Part shown: positions 1 through 8,385 of the stretch, one piece after another | How the letters are laid out: each line of letters begins with the position of its first letter | Position numbering within the stretch: the first letter of the stretch is position 1 | NCBI RefSeq assembly: GCF_015645385.1 | Contig: NZ_JADOET010000002.1 | Span: 124,001-188,000, forward strand | DNA: 64,000 bases | DNA from: Winogradskyella marina | GTDB lineage: Bacteria; Bacteroidota; Bacteroidia; Flavobacteriales; Flavobacteriaceae | Direction of reading: 5' to 3' | The notes under the pieces: model-generated | The model's input: the letters and a program-made list of their open reading frames with translations, nothing else | The model's database searches: none | What the model was told of the DNA's origin: nothing | Program-made: the position numbers and the translations under genes

Positions 1-613
1 TTGAAAGTTCTTCAATAACACGTTCCATTTTAGCTAAAGGATACATCTTACTGTCGTGTGCTGCAAAAGGGGCAATTCCGATGGTTTTGAAGTCCTTTTT
101 TGAAACAAACACCTTTAGGTTTTCGGTTAATGGTTTTGGTTCTGAAAATACAGGTTGTGATAAATCTACGACATAACCCAAAGCTTCAAAAACGTCTGCA
201 TAACGTTGGTGTGTGGTTTTTAACTGTTGAAATGTTTGTCCAGAAGTTAATGCCTTTTTTTCGGCTCTCCCTTTATCTAATTGCACTACTTTTTTTCCGA
301 AGAAAAAGAGTTTTAGAATTTTACTCCGCAGCACGTTGTGTACATCTGCAACAGCATTAAATTTTAAGGCTTTTAATTCTTTTGATAGTTTATAAAGCCC
401 AAAAACGCCTTTGTGTCTGCCTTTTAAATCGGCTTCATAAACACTTACGTTTACTAAATCTTGAAAAAATGGCTTAAAGAATGCTCTGGTAACTACTGTA
501 ACTTTTAACTCTGGATACTGACTAGTTAATGCTCGTAACACAGGTACAGTCATTGCCACGTCTCCCATTGCGGAAAATCTGAGGACTAGTATGTGTTTTG
601 GTTTTGTAGACAT
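1..613 (-). CDS. Glycosyltransferase family 9 (ADP-heptose:LPS heptosyltransferase-like), 3' part missing
   Basis: I translated this frame directly on the minus strand. It opens with ATG at 611-613 and stays open to the window edge, giving about 204 residues. The N-terminus MSTKPKHILVLRFSAMGDV is the typical start of family 9 glycosyltransferases, with the RFSxMGDV loop of the first Rossmann fold. A later GIAPFAAHDSKMYPL segment matches the start of the nucleotide-sugar-binding half. The family transfers heptose or a related sugar to lipopolysaccharide core at the inner membrane. The neighbouring DUF4254 gene is transcribed the same way, which fits an envelope-glycan pair. The C-terminal part lies outside the window, so the exact sugar cannot be judged. 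Confidence 0.85.
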   Translation of the reverse strand, partial: MSTKPKHILVLRFSAMGDVAMTVPVLRALTSQYPELKVTVVTRAFFKPFFQDLVNVSVYEADLKGRHKGVFGLYKLSKELKALKFNAVADVHNVLRSKILKLFFFGKKVVQLDKGRAEKKALTSGQTFQQLKTTHQRYADVFEALGYVVDLSQPVFSEPKPLTENLKVFVSKKDFKTIGIAPFAAHDSKMYPLAKMERVIEELS

Positions 614-623
614 AGTTTAGGTA

Positions 624-685
624 TGTCATATTGAGCGCAGTTGAAATATCTATAATTGAGATTCTTCACTTTGTTCAGAATGACA
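624..685. repeat. Imperfect inverted repeat (REP/MITE-like) between the GT9 and DUF4254 genes
   Basis: The left arm TGTCATATTGAGCGCAGTTG and the reverse complement of the right arm (TGTCATTCTGAACAAAGTGA) are similar over about 28 bases around a short centre. The sequence resembles the palindromic intergenic repeats of Flavobacteriia. A related copy sits inside the RNase R gene at about 52051-52080. It could fold in RNA as a long hairpin between the two genes. Confidence 0.6.
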
Positions 686-693
686 AAAGATTA

Positions 694-1299
694 TTATTGT
701 CCTCTTAAAACAGGATTTAACTCATCGTCATTATACATTTTCATTTGCTTGTAAACTTTCATGTACTTATCACCATTTGAGATATCGTTAAGTAAATCGT
801 CAATGGCAGTGCTTAAATCTTCACGTTGCTCTAACAATACATCTAATTTCTTTTGACAAGAGGCTTTGTGTGCATTACTAGCATCTTCCCTTACTGTTTC
901 TAGATGCATGTGGTAAATTTTTAATGCTAAAATTGAAAGCCTATCTATGGCCCAAGCCGGACTTTCAGAATTAATTTTGGCATCTGGTTTTACGGTTACA
1001 TCTTTGTATTTATCTAAGAAATAACTATCAATGTATTCAACCGTATCTGTTCTATCTTGGTTAGAGGCATCAATCATTCTTTTTAACGTTAAAGCCGCAA
1101 CAGGATCTATGTTTGGATCTCTAATAATATCCTCGTAAGCCCATTGAACAGTGTCTATCCAAGATTTTCTGTATAATAAATGTGCAATAAGGTCTTCCTT
1201 TTTATCATACTTATTTGTAAAAGGCTGATCTACGGTATTTAAAACTTTATAGGTTTTAATAACCTCTTGAAATATGGCGTTTGCTTTTTGTGAAAACAT
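694..1299 (-). CDS. DUF4254 domain-containing protein
   Basis: The protein has 201 residues, is mostly helical and hydrophilic, and has no signal peptide or membrane segment. The segment around LIAHLLYRKSWIDTVQWAYEDI and the later ESPAWAIDRLSILALKIYHM are typical of DUF4254, a family common in Bacteroidota whose biochemical role is not established. It lies just upstream, in transcription order, of a heptosyltransferase-like gene, so a role near LPS core synthesis is possible by context only. A -7-like box (TATATTTG on the minus strand) lies at 1322-1329, about 23 bases before the ATG. Confidence 0.75.
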   Translation of the reverse strand: MFSQKANAIFQEVIKTYKVLNTVDQPFTNKYDKKEDLIAHLLYRKSWIDTVQWAYEDIIRDPNIDPVAALTLKRMIDASNQDRTDTVEYIDSYFLDKYKDVTVKPDAKINSESPAWAIDRLSILALKIYHMHLETVREDASNAHKASCQKKLDVLLEQREDLSTAIDDLLNDISNGDKYMKVYKQMKMYNDDELNPVLRGQ

Positions 1300-1321
1300 A
1301 ATGAATTCGATTTATTGTTTA

Positions 1322-1329
1322 CAAATATA
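1322..1329 (-). promoter_or_regulatory. Candidate -7 box for the DUF4254 gene
   Basis: On the minus strand this reads TATATTTG, an exact TAnnTTTG Bacteroidota -7 element, 23 bases before the ATG at 1299. I see no TTG at the usual 17-23 base spacing upstream. Confidence 0.4.
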
Positions 1330-1370
1330 GTTGGAATTATTAACTTTAACGACTGAACAAATTTCATAAT

Positions 1371-2030
1371 ATGCAAATTCATAACCTGTCTAAGACACCT
1401 TCAATTTTAAATACTTTTATGTCTGAATTAAGAGATAAATCCGTTCAAAAAGACAGTATGCGCTTTCGGCGAAATATTGAACGTATTGGTGAAATTTTGG
1501 GTTACGAATTAAGTAAATCACTTCAATTTAAGGCTCAAAATATCGAAACACCTCTTGGAACTTCTGAAACGGTTTTGCATCATAATGATATTGTCTTATG
1601 TTCTATTTTAAGAGCTGGTGTTCCGCTTCATAATGGTTTACTAAACTACTTTGATGCCGCAGAAAATGCTTTTATTTCAGCTTATAGACAACACAAACAC
1701 CATCCAGAAAGTTTTGAAATTGTAGTTGAATATTTAGCGTGTCCAAGTTTGGAAGGCAAAACCTTAATTTTAGCAGATCCCATGCTAGCTACAGGCCAAT
1801 CTATGGTGGCTACTTACGAAGCATTAAAACCATTTGGCACACCTAAAGATATTCATTTAGTTAGTGTTATTGGTGCACAACAAGGTGTTGAATACGTTGC
1901 CGAAGCTTTTGATGCCGATGTAAAACTATGGATTGCTACCATTGATGACTCCTTAAATGAAAAAGGGTATATTATTCCAGGATTAGGTGATGCTGGTGAT
2001 TTAGCCTTTGGAAACAAATTACAGCAGTAA
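1371..2030 (+). CDS. upp: Uracil phosphoribosyltransferase
   Basis: The enzyme converts uracil and PRPP to UMP in pyrimidine salvage in the cytoplasm. The 219-residue protein has the PRPP-binding loop LILADPMLATGQSM (about residues 133-146) and the uracil-binding C-terminal motif YIIPGLGDAGD (about 199-209). Both are diagnostic for the UPRTase family, and the length is normal. The second half of the PRPP loop has Q where many family members have G. The 3' end overlaps the convergent DUF6427 gene by 12 bases. A near-consensus -7 box (TAACTTTA) lies at 1341-1348. Confidence 0.93.
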   Translation: MQIHNLSKTPSILNTFMSELRDKSVQKDSMRFRRNIERIGEILGYELSKSLQFKAQNIETPLGTSETVLHHNDIVLCSILRAGVPLHNGLLNYFDAAENAFISAYRQHKHHPESFEIVVEYLACPSLEGKTLILADPMLATGQSMVATYEALKPFGTPKDIHLVSVIGAQQGVEYVAEAFDADVKLWIATIDDSLNEKGYIIPGLGDAGDLAFGNKLQQ

Positions 2031-2936
2031 ACCTATTATTGGCGTGATTAATAAGAGTACAATAAAAACTTCTTTAAACCAACGTTCTGAAATCACTTCG
2101 ATATAATTTGCCATAATTATTGAAAACGGAGCAAATAAGAATAAAAACTCACTTCCATTTTTAACCGGAGCAATAACAGCAATCAAAATAGCAATAACAG
2201 AAGCCCAAGAAATTAAAAAATAAGAGGGTTTTAATTTCTTGTTTTTATCTGGAATATTTTTAAAAAAATAGATGAGTGTCCATATAAGTGCTGTAAACAA
2301 AATGGTTAGTTTTAGAATACTTTCTTTACTATCATAAGCCGTAAAATCTAAACTAGCATAACGTTTAAAGTTTGAAGGTCTTATATATTCATCGTACACT
2401 ACAATATTATATGCCACTAATAAAATAGCAACTGTTGCAACGCCAATAAAGGGAATAATAACATTCTTAAAATCGTTTTGAGAATGATATATAAGTGCAA
2501 CAATCACTAAGGCAAAAAATAAAATTGCCCAGAAATAGAATAATGATGCTAGTACAATCCAAAATCCGGCATCGAATAACTTCTTTTTAATATAAAGATT
2601 AGAATGTAAGCTTATTAAACGCCTTAAAGCAAAAACTATAAATAAGTTAGCTAGCAATAAATCTAAATGTGCCATCGCTTCTGGAAACAACCCAAATAGC
2701 AGTCCAAAGGTCATTAAGGCATAACTATTTCTTTTTGACAATTTATTTTTTGAGACAATAAAATCGAGCAGAAAAAGCAAAAACATGGTAATTGCCCACT
2801 TAAAAAGCGTTGTTAAAACACTGTTTAAGTCCGAAAAAAGCGAGGTATAATTTGTGATTACAAATAGCAGCGAAACATAAACAGCAACAATAATGAAGTT
2901 TATAGGTTTAGATTTACTAAAAATTCTTGTAATCAT
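2019..2936 (-). CDS. DUF6427 family multi-spanning membrane protein
   Basis: This is a 305-residue, strongly hydrophobic protein with roughly eight to nine membrane-spanning stretches along its length. It begins MITRIFSKSKPINFI, a pattern I associate with DUF6427, a Flavobacteriia inner-membrane family of unknown function often found beside upp and a DUF6341 gene, as here. No catalytic motif is visible. The stop codon lies inside the end of upp on the other strand, a 12-base convergent overlap. A TATTTTTG box on the minus strand at 2973-2980 could be its -7 element. Confidence 0.7.
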   Translation of the reverse strand: MITRIFSKSKPINFIIVAVYVSLLFVITNYTSLFSDLNSVLTTLFKWAITMFLLFLLDFIVSKNKLSKRNSYALMTFGLLFGLFPEAMAHLDLLLANLFIVFALRRLISLHSNLYIKKKLFDAGFWIVLASLFYFWAILFFALVIVALIYHSQNDFKNVIIPFIGVATVAILLVAYNIVVYDEYIRPSNFKRYASLDFTAYDSKESILKLTILFTALIWTLIYFFKNIPDKNKKLKPSYFLISWASVIAILIAVIAPVKNGSEFLFLFAPFSIIMANYIEVISERWFKEVFIVLLLITPIIGLLL

Positions 2937-2948
2937 TAACTCTTTTTG

Positions 2949-2988
2949 TATTTTTGCTGTTCAATCCCAATTCAAAAATAGAATTGGT
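2949..2988. promoter_or_regulatory. Divergent promoter region with a palindrome between the DUF6427 and DUF6341 genes
   Basis: Two TATTTTTG -7 boxes point outward: plus strand 2949-2956 and minus strand 2973-2980. A perfect 7-base inverted repeat CCAATTC/GAATTGG with a 7-base spacer spans 2967-2987 and overlaps the minus-strand box. It could be an operator or simply a leader hairpin. Confidence 0.4.
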
Positions 2989-3004
2989 GTAAATTTATAA
3001 AGTT

Positions 3005-3232
3005 ATGACTGATTTCTTTAACGGAATAGCGGATTTATTTGTAAATGTATTACTTGCTCCTTTTGATGCACTTAAAGCATTAGAGTTAGAAAGCTGGTTT
3101 TCTGCTAACATTTTCTCATGGGTATTTTTGGTAATTGGTATAGTAGCATTTGTATATTGGATGCTACAGCTTAAAAAATTCAATGATAATAATGAAGAAG
3201 ATAAAAGTATTTCTTCTCACTCTTATCTTTAA
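3005..3232 (+). CDS. DUF6341 family small membrane protein
   Basis: The 75-residue protein has one clear membrane segment at about residues 32-55 (ANIFSWVFLVIGIVAFVYWM) and a short polar acidic tail. The N-terminus MTDFFNGIADLFVNVLLAPF is amphipathic and typical of DUF6341, a short Flavobacteriia family of unknown function. It sits head to head with the DUF6427 gene, and the pair is conserved next to upp in relatives as far as I recall. A minus-strand frame over the same bases (2995-3183) is a shadow. Confidence 0.65.
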   Translation: MTDFFNGIADLFVNVLLAPFDALKALELESWFSANIFSWVFLVIGIVAFVYWMLQLKKFNDNNEEDKSISSHSYL

Positions 3233-3384
3233 ACCTCTAATTTTTTCTTTTACCTAAGAAATTCACATTTTGCACACTAATTTTATCGTTTTTTCGAAAC
3301 GTAGTTTACTATGTTAAGAAAACTCAAATTCATTAGTGTATAAAAGCCAAACTTCTCGGTTGCAAATAGAAAACCTAAAGAAGT

Positions 3385-4656
3385 TTATAAATCGAAACCA
3401 ATATCCTTACGATAATACATCTTATCAAAATGTAGATTTTCTATATTTTGATAAGATTTTTTTATGGCTTCATGGTAGGTATTGCCATACGATGTAATTG
3501 CCATAACGCGACCACCAGAAGTGACCACCTTTCCGTCTTTTTCAACGGCTCCTGCATGAAAAACTATAGACTCTGTGATGTTTTCAATACCTGTGATTTC
3601 TTTACCTTTTTCGTAAGCTTCAGGATAACCACCAGAAACTAACATTACCGTTGTTGCCGCACGCTCATCAATTTCAATAGCAACCTGACTTAACGTTTGA
3701 TTTGCCATAGCGTCAAAAATTTCAACAAGATCTGTTTTTAACCGTGGCAATACAACTTCCGTTTCAGGATCTCCCATTCTCACATTATACTCAATCACTT
3801 TTGGATCGTCACCAACTTTTATTAAACCAATAAAAATAAAACCAACATAGGGTAAGTTATCTTTCTTTAAACCTTCAACCGTAGGTTTTACAACTTGGTT
3901 TTCAATTTTATCTAAGAATTCTTGTGTTGCAAATGGTACTGGTGACACTGCTCCCATACCACCTGTATTTAACCCTGTATCTCCTTCTCCTATGCGTTTG
4001 TAATCTTTTGCAGTAGGTAGAATTTTATAATCTTTTCCGTCAGTTAGTACAAAACAGCTCAATTCAATGCCATCTAAAAATTCTTCAATCACCACTTTAG
4101 TGCTTGCATCTCCGAATTTAGCATCTACAAGCATACTTTTTAGTTCGTCTTTAGCTTCTTGTAAATCATTTAAGATTAAAACCCCTTTTCCTGCCGCTAA
4201 ACCGTCTGCTTTTAAAACGTAAGGAGGTTTTAAAGTCTCAAGAAATTTGTAACCGTCTTCAACATTAGCTTTTGTAAAACTTTCGTAAGCTGCTGTTGGA
4301 ATGTTATGACGCATCATAAATTCTTTAGCAAATTCCTTACTGCCCTCAAGTTCTGCAGCAGCTTGTTGTGGTCCAATAACAGCAACATGTTTTAGCGCTT
4401 CATCTTCTAAAAAGAAATCGTGAATACCTTGTACCAATGGATCTTCGGGACCTACAACGACCAAATCGATGTTATGTTCTAATACAGCAGATTTTATCGC
4501 TTTAAAATCTGTAACACCAATATTTAGGTTTGTAGCAATAGCTGCTGTTCCTGAGTTTCCTGGCGCAACAAAAAGTGCCTTACAACGATTACTTTGAGAT
4601 AATTTCCATGCGAATGTATGTTCTCTTCCGCCAGAGCCAAGTACTAAAATATTCAT
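3385..4656 (-). CDS. purD: Phosphoribosylamine-glycine ligase (GAR synthetase)
   Basis: This ATP-grasp enzyme joins 5-phosphoribosylamine and glycine in the second step of purine synthesis. The protein begins MNILVLGSGGREHTFAWKL, the canonical PurD N-terminus. It has the ATP-grasp segments VLKADGLAAGKGVLIL and the metal-binding YNVRMGDPETEVVLP near residues 280-300. An ATG seven codons further upstream (4677) is possible, but a TATTTTTG promoter box at 4675-4682 overlaps it, so I chose the ATG at 4656, which gives 423 residues. It is transcribed as a single gene, divergent from the CapK-like gene. Confidence 0.93.
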   Translation of the reverse strand: MNILVLGSGGREHTFAWKLSQSNRCKALFVAPGNSGTAAIATNLNIGVTDFKAIKSAVLEHNIDLVVVGPEDPLVQGIHDFFLEDEALKHVAVIGPQQAAAELEGSKEFAKEFMMRHNIPTAAYESFTKANVEDGYKFLETLKPPYVLKADGLAAGKGVLILNDLQEAKDELKSMLVDAKFGDASTKVVIEEFLDGIELSCFVLTDGKDYKILPTAKDYKRIGEGDTGLNTGGMGAVSPVPFATQEFLDKIENQVVKPTVEGLKKDNLPYVGFIFIGLIKVGDDPKVIEYNVRMGDPETEVVLPRLKTDLVEIFDAMANQTLSQVAIEIDERAATTVMLVSGGYPEAYEKGKEITGIENITESIVFHAGAVEKDGKVVTSGGRVMAITSYGNTYHEAIKKSYQNIENLHFDKMYYRKDIGFDL

Positions 4657-4674
4657 AATCTTGATTTGTTTCGT

Positions 4675-4706
4675 CAAAAATAATTGGTTTTAAGTTTAAA
4701 AAACAA
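4675..4706 (-). promoter_or_regulatory. Candidate purD promoter
   Basis: On the minus strand a TTG at 4704-4706 is followed after 21 bases by TATTTTTG at 4675-4682. This fits the Bacteroidota TTG-N17-23-TAnnTTTG pattern. The predicted transcript start near 4669 leaves a leader of about 13 bases before the ATG at 4656, which supports the shorter PurD start. Confidence 0.5.
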
Positions 4707-4766
4707 TTATTTTACCAAAGAACTGAACAATATGATAAGTTCATAATCTTAAATGCGAAAAACAAC

Positions 4767-6074
4767 TTGCGAATATTCGATTTATCTTTAAAACTAAATG
4801 GCTTTAACATCGATAAGGCAAGGGCTGCTTTAGCTGACATTCAGGCTAAAACTGATGCTGAATTTGAAACCTATATCAATGCGCAAAAAAAACGCATTAT
4901 TTCTTATCATTTAGAGCACAATTCGTTTTATAAAGCATTAGGAAAAACCGTTGATGTTAACGATTGGAATTCGGTTCCTATTATTACAAAAAAAAACTTA
5001 CAACAACCTTTAGAGCAACGACTAAGTGATGGTTTTACTCCAAGGAATGTCTATGTAAATAAAACATCAGGCAGTTCTGGCGATCCATTTATTTTTGCCA
5101 AAGACAAATGGTGTCATGCACTCACTTGGGCGGAAATTATGAATCGGTTTGGGTGGTATGGTATTGATTTTAATAGTTCTAAACAAGCCCGATTTTACGG
5201 TATTCCTCTCGATAAAAAAGGTTATTACAAGGAGCGGTTGAAGGACTATTTTGGTAACCGATTTCGATTTTCTGTATTTGATTTGAGTGATGCTGCTTTT
5301 GATGAAACCATCGCTAAATTTAAAACCGACACATTTGAATTTATCAACGGTTATACGAGTCCGATCGTACAATTCGCTAAGTATTTGAAGCAAAAAGACC
5401 TCCTTTTAAAAACAATTTGTCCGTCGCTTAAAGTATGCATTGTCACTTCCGAAATGCTCTTTGATGACGATAAGGCTTTAATGGAAAAACAATTTGGTGT
5501 GCCTGTAGTTAACGAATATGGTGCTTCGGAACTCGATTTAATTGCATTTCAGAACACTGACGATCAATGGCAAGTAAATAACGAAACTTTGTATGTTGAA
5601 GTTTTAGATAATAATGGTGCCGTTTTACCTTATGGTGAAGAAGGACGAATTGTAATTACGTCTTTATACAATACCGCACATCCGTTTATAAGATATGATA
5701 TTGGTGATATTGGGAGTCTCTCTGAAAAAAGCACAATACGCAAACCTATTCTTAAAAAGTTAGTAGGAAGAACTAATGATATTGCTGTTTTACCAAGTGG
5801 AAAAAAAGCAGCAGGATTAACCTTTTATTATATAACAAAAAGCGTGATTGAAAACGACGGTAATGTTTCGGAATTTATAATTGAGCAGTTAAAATTAGAC
5901 CATTTTATGATTCGTTTTGTAAGCCGTATTGAACTTTCAAAGGCTAAAAAAGATATTATTATCGCAGAAATGGAGCATTATCTAGAATCAGGAATTTCGG
6001 TTAGTTTTGAACGCGTTGAACAATTAAAGCGTACCAAAGCTGGGAAATTGAAACAATTTATTTCGAAATTATAG
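4767..6074 (+). CDS. CapK/PaaK-like adenylate-forming enzyme
   Basis: The 435-residue protein belongs to the phenylacetate-CoA ligase/CapK group of AMP-forming enzymes. The phosphate-binding loop NKTSGSSGDPF lies at about residues 96-106 and a NEYGASE motif at about 249-255. RYDIGDIG and LVGRTNDI follow, the adenylate-domain signatures. CapK-like proteins occur in capsule and O-antigen clusters, where some are thought to activate acyl or amino-acid groups for sugar decoration. The start is a TTG: no in-frame ATG is near, and MRIFDLSLKLNGF fits family N-termini. It converges on the GT2 gene with a 17-base overlap, so it sits at the edge of the polysaccharide locus on the opposite strand. Confidence 0.75.
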   Translation: MRIFDLSLKLNGFNIDKARAALADIQAKTDAEFETYINAQKKRIISYHLEHNSFYKALGKTVDVNDWNSVPIITKKNLQQPLEQRLSDGFTPRNVYVNKTSGSSGDPFIFAKDKWCHALTWAEIMNRFGWYGIDFNSSKQARFYGIPLDKKGYYKERLKDYFGNRFRFSVFDLSDAAFDETIAKFKTDTFEFINGYTSPIVQFAKYLKQKDLLLKTICPSLKVCIVTSEMLFDDDKALMEKQFGVPVVNEYGASELDLIAFQNTDDQWQVNNETLYVEVLDNNGAVLPYGEEGRIVITSLYNTAHPFIRYDIGDIGSLSEKSTIRKPILKKLVGRTNDIAVLPSGKKAAGLTFYYITKSVIENDGNVSEFIIEQLKLDHFMIRFVSRIELSKAKKDIIIAEMEHYLESGISVSFERVEQLKRTKAGKLKQFISKL

Positions 6075-6837
6075 GCTTAATTAAACGTTTTTTCACAAAT
6101 AAGTGTTCAAATAAAAACTGTATTAAATAAAACAAAGATTTTATAAACGAAAAACCTATACCTTTTCTATACACATTGAAGTTATGCTTTAATAGATTTG
6201 TTTTATTTGATGACAATGAGCCTTCAGTAATCCTATAATAGGCAATGGTTTCTTGAATTCCAATAGCAGGTTTATCACTTCTCTTTAACGCTTCTAACCA
6301 CAACAACCAGTCTTGTCGTTTTTTTAAATCTTTAGTATAAATTTTGCCCAATTTTTCACTATTGTACATTCCTGTAAGGTTTCCTATATAATTTGCTTTA
6401 AGAAGTTTGTCATAAGTTAAACAACTTAAGGCATGCACCTTTTTGTTTAAGGGTTTGTTTTCAGAATTTATCCATTCATAACTTCCAAAGCTCACGTCTG
6501 TAGTATTGCTAAGCAGTTGGTTGACTTGCAATTCTAATTTGTTTGCTTTCCAAAGGTCGTCTGCATCTAAAAAAGCTATATAATTTCCGGTGGCCATTTT
6601 GGATCCTAAGTTTCGTGCTTCTGCTGCGCCTTTATTCTTTTTATGAACCACTAATTTAATTCTTGAATGTGCGTCTACATATGGTGTTATCACCTTGACC
6701 GATTCGTCAATAGAAGCATCGTCTATTAAGAGCAACTCCCAATTTTGATAGGTTTGATTAAGTACACTGCTTATGGTTTTTTCTATAACCTTAGCATTGT
6801 TATAAATTGGAGTTATTATAGAGACTAGTGGTTGCAT
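6058..6837 (-). CDS. Glycosyltransferase family 2
   Basis: The 259-residue protein has the GT-A fold signatures. The N-terminal VSIITPIYNNAKVIEKTISS binds the nucleotide sugar, followed by ELLLIDDASIDES and the DXD metal motif in AFLDADDLW (about residues 91-99). The family transfers a sugar from a nucleotide donor to the growing lipid-linked repeat unit on the cytoplasmic side of the membrane. No membrane anchor is evident. It lies 8 bases downstream of the WcaJ-like gene and is the last gene of this minus-strand run. Its 3' end overlaps the convergent CapK-like gene. The donor sugar is not predictable from sequence. Confidence 0.85.
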   Translation of the reverse strand: MQPLVSIITPIYNNAKVIEKTISSVLNQTYQNWELLLIDDASIDESVKVITPYVDAHSRIKLVVHKKNKGAAEARNLGSKMATGNYIAFLDADDLWKANKLELQVNQLLSNTTDVSFGSYEWINSENKPLNKKVHALSCLTYDKLLKANYIGNLTGMYNSEKLGKIYTKDLKKRQDWLLWLEALKRSDKPAIGIQETIAYYRITEGSLSSNKTNLLKHNFNVYRKGIGFSFIKSLFYLIQFLFEHLFVKKRLIKPIISK

Positions 6838-6845
6838 GTATTGCT

Positions 6846-8201
6846 TTAATACGCTTTATCGTCGCCTTTAATGGCGTTAATAAAAGTTTGTATAATAATT
6901 TTCATATCGAGAAGAATTGACCAGTTTTCGATATAAAAAATATCATACTTAACTCTCCCTATAATATCTTTATCGGTTTCTACTTCCCCTCTAAACCCAC
7001 TAGTTTGAGCTAAACCCGTTATACCTGGTTTTACAAAATGCCTAACCATAAATTTATCTATTTTTTTGGCATACATATTTGTGTGGCTTACCATGTGCGG
7101 TCTTGGACCAACAACAGACATATCTCCAAAAAGAACGTTGAAAAATTGTGGTAATTCATCTATACTTGTTTTTCTAATAAATTTACCGATTTTGGTTACA
7201 CGTTGATCACCTCTTGTAGCCTGGTATAAATGAGCATCTTTGTTGGGCATCATGGATCTAAACTTGTAGCAATCAAATTCTTTGTAATTAAAACCGTTTC
7301 GTGACTGTTTAAAAAACACAGGACCTTTTGACTCTAACTTTATTAAAAGACCTATTATGGGTGTTAACCAAGATAAAATAAAAATAATAACAAAACTTGA
7401 AAACAAAATATCAAAGCCGCGTTTTATAAAGGTGTTTACGGAATCTTCTAATGGGATATTTCTTAGCGTAAGAATAGGGATATAATCGTAATATTCATAT
7501 CGTAATTTCTTAGCGTAAATCTCCTTACTATCTGGAATAAACTTTAAAATCTTAAGATTGTTATCTGCGAAATCAACAATCTCTGCAATTTGAGAATTAC
7601 TTAATTCTGAGATTGAACAATAAATTTCATCTATTCCTTCGGTTAGTATATAACTAAAACAGTCTTCTAGAGCATGTTCTTTATTCTTAAAATTAAAGGT
7701 CTTTTGGTGGGAGTAACCGTATTCTGGGTTCTTATTAAAAAAATTATCTAATGCGATGGTTTTTTTGTTTAAACCCAAAATGACTGTTTTCCTAAAATTG
7801 CCACCAAAAGAAGTTCTATACTTCTGCAATAAATAATATATAGTAAACTTAAAAATTGTAATAAGCAGAAAGCACAGTAGTGTGTATTTTACAATTGGAA
7901 GAGGATATATGTTTAATTCATAATATATACCTGAAAACGCAAAAACCAAAAGCAGATATAAAATAAATTGTTTTACAATGAGCGATAAAATATTTATAGG
8001 CCTAGTATATCTATAGACTTCATAAAACTTTGAGTATACAGACAATAACACCCAACTTATAGAAATAATTGTTGAAAAAACAATTTCATCCTTTCCTTTA
8101 AGCAAATACAATATAGCTACACCATTAATGATAGTTAAATCAATGATGTAACAAATAGGTCTTAAATAGCCCGAATATCTTCCGTGTTTAAATAAACTCA
8201 A
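6846..8201 (-). CDS. Polyprenyl glycosylphosphotransferase (WcaJ-like initiating enzyme)
   Basis: The enzyme attaches the first sugar-1-phosphate to undecaprenyl phosphate, starting the repeat unit. The N-terminal half has about four membrane segments (residues 15-120), followed by a CoA-binding-like soluble domain. The catalytic bacterial sugar transferase domain starts at about residue 256 with KRGFDILFSS, FKQSRNGFN and FDCYKFRSM. It continues with KTSIDELPQFFNVLFGDMSVVG and KPGITGLAQTSGFRGE. The 451-residue length is normal for the WcaJ/PssY type. The start codon is TTG at 8199-8201. A TACTTTTG box at 8221-8228 on the minus strand may be its promoter. Confidence 0.88.
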   Translation of the reverse strand: MSLFKHGRYSGYLRPICYIIDLTIINGVAILYLLKGKDEIVFSTIISISWVLLSVYSKFYEVYRYTRPINILSLIVKQFILYLLLVFAFSGIYYELNIYPLPIVKYTLLCFLLITIFKFTIYYLLQKYRTSFGGNFRKTVILGLNKKTIALDNFFNKNPEYGYSHQKTFNFKNKEHALEDCFSYILTEGIDEIYCSISELSNSQIAEIVDFADNNLKILKFIPDSKEIYAKKLRYEYYDYIPILTLRNIPLEDSVNTFIKRGFDILFSSFVIIFILSWLTPIIGLLIKLESKGPVFFKQSRNGFNYKEFDCYKFRSMMPNKDAHLYQATRGDQRVTKIGKFIRKTSIDELPQFFNVLFGDMSVVGPRPHMVSHTNMYAKKIDKFMVRHFVKPGITGLAQTSGFRGEVETDKDIIGRVKYDIFYIENWSILLDMKIIIQTFINAIKGDDKAY

Positions 8202-8220
8202 ATCGTTTAAAAATAATTGA

Positions 8221-8228
8221 CAAAAGTA
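8221..8228 (-). promoter_or_regulatory. Candidate -7 box upstream of the WcaJ-like gene
   Basis: The minus strand reads TACTTTTG in the 184-base gap between the WcaI-like and WcaJ-like genes, about 20 bases before the start. No well-spaced TTG was found. The gap is the longest within this part of the locus, so an internal promoter here is plausible. Confidence 0.3.
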
Positions 8229-8385
8229 GTTTTTTTCCTGAGCTTATCGATTTTAAAAGTGAATCTATTTTTATTTAAATTTAAAATAAAAACCTAACAT
8301 ATGCAATATACGATATAATTGAACGTATTGAAAGTGACAGATGTTTAACGATAATATAATTTCCCCGATATAATTTCTTGTATTT

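Noticed and set aside
100-360. Plus-strand open frame over the GT9 gene
   Set aside because: It is antisense to a clear glycosyltransferase frame and has no recognisable protein features.
2019-2030. Overlap of upp and the DUF6427 gene, considered as a sign of a broken gene
   Set aside because: Both proteins have normal length and ends; short convergent overlaps also occur elsewhere in the window (6058-6074).
4657-4677. Longer PurD start at the ATG at 4677
   Set aside because: A -7 promoter box overlaps that ATG, and family members start at MNILVLGSGG.
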